This document shows positions 1-10,890 of a stretch of DNA of 64,000 nucleotides, piece by piece. This DNA is from Gyrodactylus bullatarudis. Taxonomy: Eukaryota; Platyhelminthes; Monogenea; Gyrodactylidea; Gyrodactylidae. How positions within the stretch are numbered: position 1 is the stretch's first letter; each line of letters starts with the position of its first letter. Under the pieces are notes generated by a model. It had not been told where the DNA came from and did no database searches. It saw only the letters and a program-made list of their open reading frames with translations. Position numbers and translations under genes: made by a program. Location: positions 109,956 through 173,955 of the forward strand of contig SSNU01000132.1 in the NCBI GenBank assembly GCA_012064415.1, given 5' to 3'.

Positions 1-636
1 GCTTAGTCATTTATAATTGTGTATTATTTAGTATGAGTTTAATCCAATAAACCATTTCAAATTTCAACTCTTGGTTGTCCTTTATTGAAACTATAATAAA
101 AATTACACAAATCGTATCAAGAAAATTTTAGCAAATAATTCAATACACTTTAATTTAATTTTCAGAGAGATTTTCATTAAAAATTTGAGTAAATTATATA
201 AATTTTTACGTTTATTCTGTAGCAAGTAGTCACGTTTTGAGAAATTAGGAGAATACAGTTATTATAACTTTTTATCAGTTAGGATATTTTCTACGTATTA
301 TAAAAATTATGCATTAGTTTAAAGGTTCAATCTCGTCAAAGAGCAAGTTTTATCGATTTTTATTGTTTAGCTCTTACAGCTAACTAGCTATTCAAGTCTG
401 ACAACTAATTTAAATGGCAAGATTTAATAGTAATAAATCAACATAAAAATATTTATTAGTTTTGTTAGCAATCTGCAAAGGGCCTTATGACCCGATCGGA
501 TGGCCGTCGATTTAGCTGAATTTGAAACAAGGTTTATTTACCCTGGGATTAACATCAGCGCACCAAGATTGTACCCGTCCGGAATTGCGTATTGAATCTA
601 TATGAAAGATGAGTTTAAATTCAGGTGGTAACATAA
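1..636. other. AT-rich stretch with a short GC-richer patch
   Basis: No coding region or RNA gene is recognised. Bases about 480-600 are clearly richer in G and C than their surroundings and resemble nothing I can name. They lead directly into the diverged tandem repeat that follows and may belong to the same repeat family. Confidence 0.4.
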
Positions 637-1139
637 GATCTGTAACTCATAAACACGGACCTATTTTCATCATGTATAAGCTGATAAGATACTTACTTGG
701 ACAGATTTGAAGTCATTGAGCCGACTGAAAGATATATGAAAAATTTAGTGAAGGGAATTCAGTAAGACTAATCACAAATCATAATTCTTATAGGGGCGAT
801 GGTCATCACAAAAAGGGTAACTCACCAAATTATCGCCGTATCTAAAAAAACAAGAGGGTTAATAAAGATCAGATGGTATGGTTAGATCTGTAACTCATAA
901 ACACGGACCAGTTATCATCATACAACGTTTTGTACTCACTCTTAAGGATTGATACAGTAAGTCTGATAGATTAGAATTCTTGCATATCTAAAGAAGGAAA
1001 CAGCTATTAATAAATGTCAGCAAGACTAATCTGATTCTCATAAATCATATAGGGGCGATGGTCATCAATAGAATAGGGGACTCACTTGGACCGATCTGTA
1101 ACCCTGAGAGCATGGTAATGTTGAATAATTCTTCGGACT
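637..1139 (+). repeat. Diverged tandem repeat, about 250-bp unit, two copies
   Basis: The phrase GATCTGTAACTCATAAACAC occurs at 637 and again at 885. The phrase AGGGGCGATGGTCATCA occurs at 792 and again at 1051. The offsets of 248 and 259 bp indicate two head-to-tail units with indels. A weaker third start is seen near 1090. No open frame runs through it. It could be a minisatellite or two pieces of a dispersed repeat. Confidence 0.7.
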
Positions 1140-1689
1140 AAAACAATATGAAATTTTCAATGTAAAATTAACTTGTTTACTTCTATATTCTTGAGAAGCT
1201 TTTCAAACATGGTACTATTTTAAATATTTGTGTATTTAGACTAAAAAAATTGTCTAAATAATTTAGTGATCACCTGTTCTATAAATTCAGTTAAATTTTA
1301 TCAAAATGTATAGCTAATTAGAATTCCGGTATTCTTATGGTTGATATTTCCACTTCTTTGAGCATTGTAAATTTCTTAATTTTCTAAAAACAATTTTACA
1401 TAAAAATCTATGTATATTGGCATTTTTGTGAAATTAATCTAGCTTATAAACCTATCATCAATTAAAAATTTTATAATTCTAATAATCATATTTTGTAATC
1501 CAAAAAATTGATTGAAGTTACATATAAATTCAAGATAGACCTAGATCAGGGGATCTCACCTCAGTTAGTAAGAAAAATTTTCTTCTATAAAAACGAAAAA
1601 CCTTGCTATTGAATAAATCATTCATGTATATCATCATGATAATACACCTTCAATTTTTTATTCTTATCATTAAATAATTTTCAACGCTT

Positions 1690-1915
1690 TAGATGTTTAA
1701 CTCAGCTGAGATATGTGATTTTTGTTTCAAATCGTAAGGTATATTCTGATTCGATCTTAAGTGGACATAATGTTCAAGAGTATACTTGTGGTCATTGTGC
1801 TTGCTATTTCTGCTACAAAGCATTCGTAGATAACCGAATTGAAGAAGAACATTTGTGCCCAAAATGCTCAGGTAGATGGGGAAATATATTCGATTCTTTT
1901 TTTAATTATAAATAA
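1690..1915 (+). CDS. Possible terminal exon with a cysteine-rich (zinc-finger-like) segment
   Basis: A 66-codon frame ending at 1915 carries closely spaced cysteines: C-x2-C-x3-C-x2-C, then after about 18 residues C-x2-C. This is the kind of spacing seen in RING and other zinc-binding folds. A pyrimidine-rich tract ending in TTTAG just before 1692 could be a splice acceptor, and AATAAA follows the stop at about 1912. No upstream exon was found, and the frame is short enough to be chance. I do not recognise a family. Treat it as a candidate exon or pseudogene fragment only. Confidence 0.22.
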
Positions 1916-3046
1916 AAATTCTTTTGGTGGAGAAAATTCATCTTTGAAATATAAATAGAAACATTAAGTTGATCATGACTTATGCTTTGATTAATCACTA
2001 CAAAAGATGGATATAATCTGGTTATTTATACAAATTTGCATGAAATTTTCATGTTTTTAAAATTATAAATACATCAAACTCAATGAAACAAATCCAGCAA
2101 GTTACAATATTTTTTATTCTAACTCTTCTTCTATTGGATGAAAGAGATTTATCCTATAAAGATTGAAATGAATTTCCAAAAACACAGTAAATATAGAAAA
2201 GAGTGATCAAAAAAATTCTCTTGCCAAAATTAAATTACTCAGCAGGTAACTTTTGATGAAATAATAGATCCCTTTAGCTTCATCCACTTAAAGTTATTAT
2301 TTCACCTCTGATAAAAATGTCCAACAACCAAAGCACGATCCAAATTAAACATGTATTAGAAAAGTGAGTCATTTATATAATATAAAACGAATAAATACAA
2401 TCAGAGGTCTACTCACGAGTAATCATAATTTTAGATAAATTAATTTTTACAATGTAATATAAACCAATATCTTGTACCAAAATTGTTGAACTGATGACTT
2501 TTAGCCTATTAAGGAAAGTAAAAAATGATATAGCTTTTAGAAAATAATTTGATGCAAAATACTTTCTTTTTGAATTTGGTTTTTAATAAATAACGACTCA
2601 TTAGGTGTTACACTTTCTTTTATGAGTGGGAAAAGCTGAATATTAGATATCAATTTTTCTAAAAAATAATTGGCAATCGTTCGTGCGCAAAAAACATCTC
2701 TTCTTCTTGTATACCTAGATTTAAATGATAATTTCCACATTTTTCGAGTACGAAAATCTAAACTTTTAGAATGGATTTTTTCTGATTATTCAAGGATATT
2801 TCCCTAGAGCATTGATTAGCTGTGGCTATTTCTAGTGTTTTTGAGTGGTTATCATTAAGATCAGCAAAGGAGTTACCGAATATAGGAAAGCTAAAGATTC
2901 AACAGATTAGGTGGAGAGAAGTTCAGGTGAGGTATTAGCCGAAATTGATCTGATCAGTGATCAATTAATAGAATGCTAGAATTTTTAAATAATTCAAATA
3001 GAAAATTTTTGAAGAAAATTAGCAAGCCCTGATCTCTTATAAGTAG
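1916..3046. other. AT-rich noncoding stretch
   Basis: Only chance frames under 70 codons are present. I see no splice-linked exons, RNA genes or strong repeats here. Confidence 0.4.
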
Positions 3047-3493
3047 GGCCTCAAAAAAGTACTATTTGGTCTATTTTTATTCTAGACAAAGGACCGGCTG
3101 AGTTGCAATGATCTGACGAGAAAATCTGCCCATCTTATCCCAATTTAAAGATAGCTGGTACTATTTCTGCACTAAATCAAAATTTTTGATGAATCGGTTA
3201 CTAGATTGCTGAGTTAGCAGTATTTCATCGTGTAAGCTGATAGCACGTCAAAAATAATTACATAGAATTTAAAATTTAAACTAAAAGGATTTATTTTTGT
3301 AAGATTTGCGCTATAACAGTTAAATGGTTTGATAAAAAATCTGAAATTTTGATGACACAAGATTTAAATACTTGTAAATTTTGCAAGAACTTACTGTGAA
3401 GTAATAAAATTTTTTACTCTTAAAATTTTCTTCTTATTTTTCAGTTTATGAGTTTACAATTTTTTATTTTATTTGGTACTATTTTTGAGGCCC
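3047..3493. mobile_element. MITE with GGGCCTC terminal inverted repeats, long form
   Basis: The element begins GGGCCTCAAAAAAGTAC and ends GGTACTATTTTTGAGGCCC, which are inverted repeats of about 18 bp with one mismatch. TA flanks both ends, as expected for a mariner-type or other TA-targeting element. The interior of about 410 bp has no reading frame. A shorter copy with the same ends and the same first 40 bases lies at 15174-15254. Confidence 0.7.
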
Positions 3494-4007
3494 TACATAT
3501 AAGTGATCTCTAGTTAGAGATATTCTTCTCATTTCATTTCAATAGATTCGGCTTATTAAATGACTAGATTTTTAGCAGTTTCCACTTTGCTCAAAACCAC
3601 AATACAGACTTTTTGAGTTAGCTGAAATTTAAGATTATTATTTTTCTTGGTACGTGATATTGAAGAGAACTTTTAATGACCTCAAAATAATTTCCTTATT
3701 CTCTGTCTTCAATATCTTTTGGAGATATTTTTCATCAACAGAAATTACATATCGTACATTAATAAAGGCAAGATTTGTTGAAGACAGATTTTATTTAAGT
3801 AAAATTACTCTTGTTTACTCAGAAAAGTTACAATCTATTTTTTCTTGTTAAATATCCGAACGTTTTCTTGCAAGAGTAAAGAAGGTTAGAAATATTCTGT
3901 ATTTTTAAAATTAAATGAATGAAAAACTGTTAAAATTAGACTCAAAAAAACATAAGAGCACCTTAAATTATTAACCAAGGATGAACGCTTTCATTCAGCT
4001 AATTAAT

Positions 4008-4105
4008 AGAACATTTGCCCCTTTTTGTTTTGTAGTAATTTATCTAAATGACAAAGAGACTAAGGGCTTCTTAACATCAATGACATGAAAACGAATCCCT
4101 TGCCA
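4008..4105 (-). repeat. Partial copy of a dispersed inverted-repeat family (GAACATTTGCCCC ends)
   Basis: This stretch is the reverse complement of 26437-26530 and part of 35920-35998. The shared core reads CAAAGAGACTAAGGGC. The other end of the family is seen at 58558-58670. It is probably half of a nonautonomous DNA transposon of roughly 250 bp. Confidence 0.6.
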
Positions 4106-4879
4106 GATAACCATGATCCTTTTATAAATTCATTTCAATAAATCTCTTGTATATGATACAGATCGATAAAAAAGACTCAGCCACCTAGTTGAGCAAAATA
4201 TCAAGTTTTTCTCCAATATTCCAATGCTGCAAAATTTCTCATGCTTCATTTCAATATAATCTCATTGCAGACTTTCTTATCATCAACACAGAAAGTATTT
4301 CTGCAACTAAACAACCTTTTTGTCTTTCTTTCGTAAACATGATGGAAGAAAAAGTTTCTCAAATGAAAGTGATTATCTATTTACTCAAAGAATTGTAATG
4401 TACTTTGTTCGCACATTTACTCTCACATAATACATGTTGTATGATAATATAGTCTTATTCCCAAATATACCAAGGCAGCTAAGCGGATACGTTGAATATT
4501 TTCTGGGACATTATAGAAAACTTTTTTGATTGCTTACAATTAAGATCTTCGATTTCAAACTAAACTATAATACAATTTATCAAAACTTGGGTCAACAACT
4601 TTAGATGAAACCATGAAAACATATAAATAGTATTCTGTGTTTGACGTACGTATTGTATCCTGAAACATTTTCATTTAATAACTAAGGAATTACATCAAAA
4701 GAATTCATTAGAATAATCAATTTAGGATTAAACTTTTCTTTCTCATTCCTTTTTTCTATTTCTTAACACAGATATACAATTATACTCAGGAACAGTATAG
4801 TTATGATTCAATTTTAATTAATAAATCAAAGTCAAAGTGTAAGACTGAAAGTATAAGATTTTCATTGCATACTATCCAG

Positions 4880-5100
4880 ACTTCGTAGTAACTTTGTTCG
4901 TTTGCTATCTGACTATGTTGCTTTCTGGCTTGGTCTATCAGTAGAAAAATAAAAGGGAAAGAAGGGTGTAGTATTTCTTAAAAGATAGACCAATACAAGC
5001 CAGAAGACAACATACAGTCAGGTAGCAAGCGAACAACATTATAGTCAATCTATGCCGAACAGCTCCCTGAAGAACTACTTGGTTCAAAATTATGATAAAA
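4880..5100. repeat. Foldback segment related to 46190-46425
   Basis: Bases about 4886-4934 are approximately the reverse complement of about 4985-5041, with GACAACATA and GTAGCAAGCGAA as key phrases. Bases 5055-5098 are the reverse complement of 46185-46220, and the right arm matches 46367-46420. The two loci therefore share a repeat in different arrangements. The spacer of about 50 bp carries no gene. Confidence 0.6.
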
Positions 5101-8100
5101 TTTCAAAACTGATTTACCTTTTGTAATCAAGCAATTGATAATAGAGAGACGGCTTTTTCATGGAAACTATCGTTCAAGGTGGGTAAAGAAGATTCCGAAT
5201 TTTTTTATTGTTTAACATGTTTCCTATAAACATGTGATGAATCCCTGTGTATTATGGAAAGAATGTTTTATTACTATTGTAACAAATTTATAGTCGGGAA
5301 AGAAGAAAAAAATCACACAAGAATCTTTTGACACCCAACAACGAACCCTGATTGTCTTCTTAACTCAATTAAATTAATAGATGATTTTCACTAGAAATAC
5401 TCTGAGATTTTGAATAATTAAGTCACCTTTGTAAATGCATAGAAGAAGTATTTTTCCAGTTTCATTAAAAGTGTCCTCTCAAGCAAAAGAGTCTAACTGA
5501 AAAGAAAGCCAAGATATAACCGAGAAAAATTTGAATAAATTTAGCCTTTTTCCTTCTATAGTGTCAAAATCTCATCAAATGTAGAAGAAAAAGAATTTTA
5601 TTAACATGCCTTGGAGCTAGGTACTACTGCAGAAATTACTGAGCCTTTTAGAAATCAATAGATAACAGCAAATCATACATATAAAATGACTATAAGAATT
5701 GTTGATGACCAGTAAATAGGAAAAGAAGGCATTTAACAATTCGTATTCATGAATATTTCAAATACACATCCAGTATGTACTTGGAATTTTACGGTATATA
5801 GACGGTTTCGAATCTATCAACGATAAATCCATCAAAGATGAAACACGATTAGTTTACTCTAAAAAAATTTCAATCTTTATTGTTAAAAATCTCTAAATTA
5901 GTCATATGAATTCAGTAATCTTTGCAAAAATTATCAGATGAAATTTTAATCTTAATTTTTTTAAATATTTTAATCAATTTATAAATTTATACTCTTGAGT
6001 GGAATATTAATTTGATAAAAGTGTTATAGCAATAATCAAATAAAAATTATCAGCTGAAAAAAATAATCTCTTCCGTATATCTTACTCATAAATAGTTCAA
6101 GTGTAAATTGAATTTTTATCTACTCAAAACTTGAAGCACTGATTAAATATTATAATTTTGGTTTCTATATTGTCATTGAACAAAATTCATCTTTATGCTA
6201 ATAGCGTCAAGTGAAACCTTTTCTTAGGGGTGTTTTAAGCTCGATAAATTTCATCATATTTTAAAAGGATTTTGAAAATTTTTTTATTTACGACTGACAA
6301 ACTTCTTGAGTTCTATGAAGTTAGAGGCATATTGAGTTCACTAATTTTTGAAAACTATATGGGATAAATTATAGTAGTAAGCTTTATGTTTTCATGATTA
6401 TGATGTCGAAAGTTTTATACGAATTCAATGCATTTGAGCTTTCCTTACCCAATATTTAAGTGAGAGAATCAAATTTTTATTTAAATTTGGAATTTTAGTC
6501 TTTTGATATCTCAATCGATTTTTAAACTGATTCCATCTCATGATTAATTGAACCAGAAAACTTATGATAATACCATTCATTTTATAAAGAGAACTACAAT
6601 ATTTCTGATCTAAAGAAATACAAGCGAATAAAGAATCATTATTAATAACAATTGAAATGTCTTGTTTATTGCCAATGTTTTATTTGTGTTTATTGCTAGA
6701 GGAATAAAACCAATTTTTCTAATGTAATGAAAATAACAAAAGTTAACTTTTTATGTATCAACAATTTTCCTAGTTCTTTGATTTACACCTCTTTAAAAAT
6801 AAATAACTAACCAACTTTACAAGTCAAACTAAAATCGCAAGTTTCCAGTAACGAAGTCGAGTTTGGAATCCAGAATTTTCTCCTTTATACACCTGAGAAG
6901 ATATAATACACCGTTGTTATATGCTATGTATGACGTATCCTCAAACTGTTTATTAAGTGTAATATAAACTTTGAATGACATTGAATCAAATGTCTGATAA
7001 AAAAACTGAGATTGAATTTATAATATAAGCCAATAAATTATTTTGGGAAATGATCTAGATGGTATTGGGACCAATTAATAGCTCCATTTCTTTATAAAGG
7101 TTTTATAGGAGAATTTTTTTCGGAAATTAAATCATAAAAGTGGAGTAGATAATTTTATGGGATATTGATCAATGATCATTCTATATTTTAATGAAAAATA
7201 TTTAAGAAGAAGACTTACTAATATATCATCTTCATGCAGTTTCTAATATAGATGTGATATTGTTGCTTGAAATTGGAATTGTGTGATAATTAATCACTGA
7301 TAAACTCTCATTGGCATTTATCTAGTTCTTGTTATAATTATCAGATTAGGACACTGTGACTGTACATTCATCACTCTATTATTATTTTCACACTAATCTA
7401 CAAGACTAATAATAAATCTGAGATTAATTTTTAACTTGTCTATTAACTATTTAACTTGTTTAACTGTAGTTTAAAAATATACGATATTAGTAACTTAAGC
7501 AGTAAGGAAATTTAAATTTTCATTCAGGATTCTTGAGCGTGAATGACGATACCACCCAAATAGAATAGGAAAAAATAATAATTCCAAGATTTCGTTTCTT
7601 GTATCAGCTTTAGAATTGTATCACCCTAGGAATTTGTAATCTCTAAATCTCAGTTAAAGAGACTTTTTACAATTTCTTTTGAAGATGGTAAGAGAAATCT
7701 TATTTACACGAAAGCCATTTAGAAACGAAATTACTTTAGAGATTTTTAAGATCATAATCTGTCAATAAAACCAGCGTCTGTGTTAATTAAAAATTATTTT
7801 GAACAGAAAATTGACAGAATTTTCTTATTCACGAAAGAAAAATCATAGATTTGAATTATAAAAATTAAAAAACCGATTTCTAAAGGTATTGAAGAAAATC
7901 CTACTATGAATGTTGACCAGATAATTTGTAATTTTACGATTTTAAAGCTAATCATTTTGAGCATTTAGAGATTGGTATTCGAAATCTTGCACATAGAATT
8001 CAAAAATTATAAAATCACATAAAAACTATACGAAAAATGTCCAAATTTTGGACCAAAAATTTAATCAATATTTGATTGACGAATCCTGAAGAGAAACCAA

Positions 8101-8253
8101 TTATAGATTCGTAATAATTTTTTCTAAAAAAATTTAATTCTAAAAGCATGTATCACACTGATGAGTAATACTCATTGACTAAGGCTTTTTTACATACTGT
8201 CCTATTTTTCTCATAAAAGTCAGGAAAAAAATTATTTTTCGAATTCCATTATA
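5101..8253. other. AT-rich noncoding stretch, 3.1 kb
   Basis: No coding region, RNA gene or clear repeat is seen. All frames are short and broken. Confidence 0.4.
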
Positions 8254-8765
8254 AAATGAGCCAATAAGTTGTCGAAACAAAAAAAATTCTGAAAAAATAA
8301 AATCTGAACGAAATTAGACCGTTTCCCACTTTTTCAACTTTTGAGCTGAAAATTTTAATCGATTCCAAAGATTTGAAGCAGTCAAATGCAGATATTCAAA
8401 ACCAGCATTAGACAAAGAATTCGAATTAGGCCATGGAGTCATAAAGGAATATACTTTTTTCAAGAAAAAGTTAAACTTTTAAATTTTGGATCATTCCCCT
8501 TCGTGATAATCAATAAATTCAAATTTTTCGATTTACCACAATTATGACGAATTTCTGTGATTTTCTGCAGCCGAATTCGAACTCTTTGTCTAATGCTGGT
8601 TTTGAATATCTGCATTTGACTGCTTCAAATCTTTGAAATCGATAAAAATTTTGAGCTCAAAAGTTGAAAAAGTGGAAATTCGGAACATTTTCAAAATTCG
8701 AAAAACGGTCTAATTTTGGTCAGATTGAAATTATTTCTTTGCACAACTTATTGGCTCTAATAGGA
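8254..8765. mobile_element. Foldback (long inverted repeat) element, about 510 bp
   Basis: Bases 8256-8427 are approximately the reverse complement of 8573-8763. Paired phrases include AGCCAATAAGTTGT with ACAACTTATTGGCT, and GATTTGAAGCAGTCAAATGC with its complement. The spacer is about 145 bp. A related segment sharing AAGAATTCGAATT and the AAAAGTGG end is seen at 22933-23200. There is no open frame, so this is a nonautonomous element. Confidence 0.75.
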
Positions 8766-9747
8766 TTTCAACTTTATTTGTTATCGAAAAACTTTTATTT
8801 GTAAAGATATCTTCATAGTTTTGACATGTGATAAAATTAGCCGAATTTATAAATGTTTATAAAAAATATAATGGTTACACACTAGACTTCTATAACTACA
8901 TAAGTCATGGATTAAAAATATTCCATTACCATACAGTATTGAAAAAGATTAACATCACTTTTTACTAGAATGCATTATTGAAAAAAACTATGATTTTGTT
9001 CCATAATGCCAAAGCTTTATTCTCCTTCCGGTATCCTTTATTTTACTTGATAGATTTCCCATAAATCTATATGCAAGTACAAGAAGTATTACATGAAGCT
9101 AAAAGTATTATTGATACGTAATCTCTAATTGTTACAAGACATGAACGTTTTTTCCCAAAGACATTTTGATTCATTCATCAATAATTATGATTTTAATCTA
9201 TTTATTTTGCTTGATTTTCTGAGTTGATCTAATCTCTAGAATCTAGAGTCTAGATGAAAATGGAGAGTTTTAATAATTCCGAGCGTAATATCAACTTGGG
9301 ATTCCCATGAGTTTTTCACATTTAGCAAAAATTGAAAATTTAATATAAAATTTAACATGTTTACCTTATCTTTTTATCGATTTCGATCAAAGTTTAAAGT
9401 TTGTGATGATTAACTAGGACGAAGATTATATGAAATTTTTTTCTTGTACATAATTTCATCTGGGTCTGATTTATATTGAAATTCCCGTCTACTGGTGAGT
9501 AATTTAAAATGAAACTTCGCCAATGATTTGAAATTAATTGTTACGAACACTCAGTTAATGTCAAAAGGGATATCTTATAAATTTTATTCGATCTGATTAC
9601 ATAACATCTTAAATATTGAAGATTGAAAGCTAAAATGAGGTTGAAATTTATATCATTTTCAAGAGACTCTTTATTGAGCTACAGATTGATTTCATGTATA
9701 AAAAATATATATGGTATTTATGGAAATGAATCTTGTCGTTTCTGAAA

Positions 9748-10185
9748 ACTGATTTACGATTTGAAGAAAAGAATTCTGAGAAAAATTATTTTCATAAAAA
9801 ATATGGTCATTTTTCAAATTTCGATATAGCGCCAAAAACCCATTTCTTCGAACTTTGAACAGTCGAATATGCTGAATCTGTTCTGATGCATAACTTGATT
9901 ACCGTTTGGGAGTCAAATTTGTTGATCATTTTCACTACTGGAAAATTAATGAAATTTCGAATAATCCAAACCCCTCGAAAATGGTAATTCTTTCGAAAAA
10001 TTTTCGGCGATTATTGGCTTTCTTATCTTATTGTTATCCTGAAAATTAACTTTTGATCACTCTTTCACTTTGAAATCAATAAAAGTTCGAAGAAATGGGA
10101 TTTTGGCGCTATATCGAAATTTGAAAAATGACCACATTTTTCATAAAAATTAGAATTTTTTCTTCAACTCGTAAAAGTGAGCAGC
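9748..10185. mobile_element. Foldback element, about 440 bp
   Basis: The left arm at about 9752-9862 pairs with the right arm at about 10085-10180. The best-kept part is TTTCAAATTTCGATATAGCG on the left with its complement on the right. The interior shares long stretches with 42998-43350, so the two are members of one family. No frame is present. Confidence 0.72.
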
Positions 10186-10684
10186 ATAAGTAGGATTCTA
10201 AAAATTCTTTAACATATTCGAATTTTTGATGCAAAAATCGAGATTTTCGTAAAAATCATAGACTCCCAACTTTACTATCAAAAAAATGTTTTGAAATCAT
10301 ATGAAAAAGTTGGTTTGAACAAATAGATCATAAATGACCTCTGTTATCGAAACTAAACAATGTTAAGGATACACTGTAAATGTAAACATATCCTGATGTC
10401 TAACAATTTTTAAAAAACTTTCTTTGATCCAACTTTCCAGCATCTGAACAGACATGAACTTAAATCTTGGATAAAGTTTACTTTAAAATACTTGCAATGC
10501 ACTGAAATTTATTCGTCCTATCTCTCTCTAACGTTAAGCGCACATGACAAGGTAGTGAGATAATTTATTTCAAAAAAAGAGAATTCTTCTTAATTTATAA
10601 ACTGTGAAGGGAATAAATTGAGTTAACCCATTTATTTATACGTTTTAACCTCTTAAGAATTATTTTTTTAAGTAGATATAATTG

Positions 10685-10890
10685 CAGTAAAAATATTTCT
10701 ATTGAAACATCTTATTTTTATTGAAACACATTGAATTTTCACATTTTCACAAAAACTCACTTTTTTCCTATCTAAATGTATAGAAATCACTTGCTGCATT
10801 CTGATTGGTCGAGATAAATAATACTTAATTAGGGGGTAAATATTTGTGTTTCAATAAAAATAAGATGTTTCAATAGAAATATTTTTACTG
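10685..10890. mobile_element. Hairpin MITE, 206 bp, 46-bp arms
   Basis: Bases 10685-10730 (starting CAGTAAAAATATTTCTATTG) are the near-perfect reverse complement of 10845-10890. The spacer is about 114 bp. The ends begin CAGT, as in many Tc1/mariner elements, but a TA duplication is clear only on the right. High arm identity suggests a fairly young copy or a maintained hairpin. Confidence 0.75.

Noticed and set aside
480..600. Ribosomal RNA fragment
   Set aside because: Composition is suggestive, but I cannot match conserved rRNA helices.
4189..4398. 69-codon frame
   Set aside because: No motif, no splice context, and average for chance frames in this composition.
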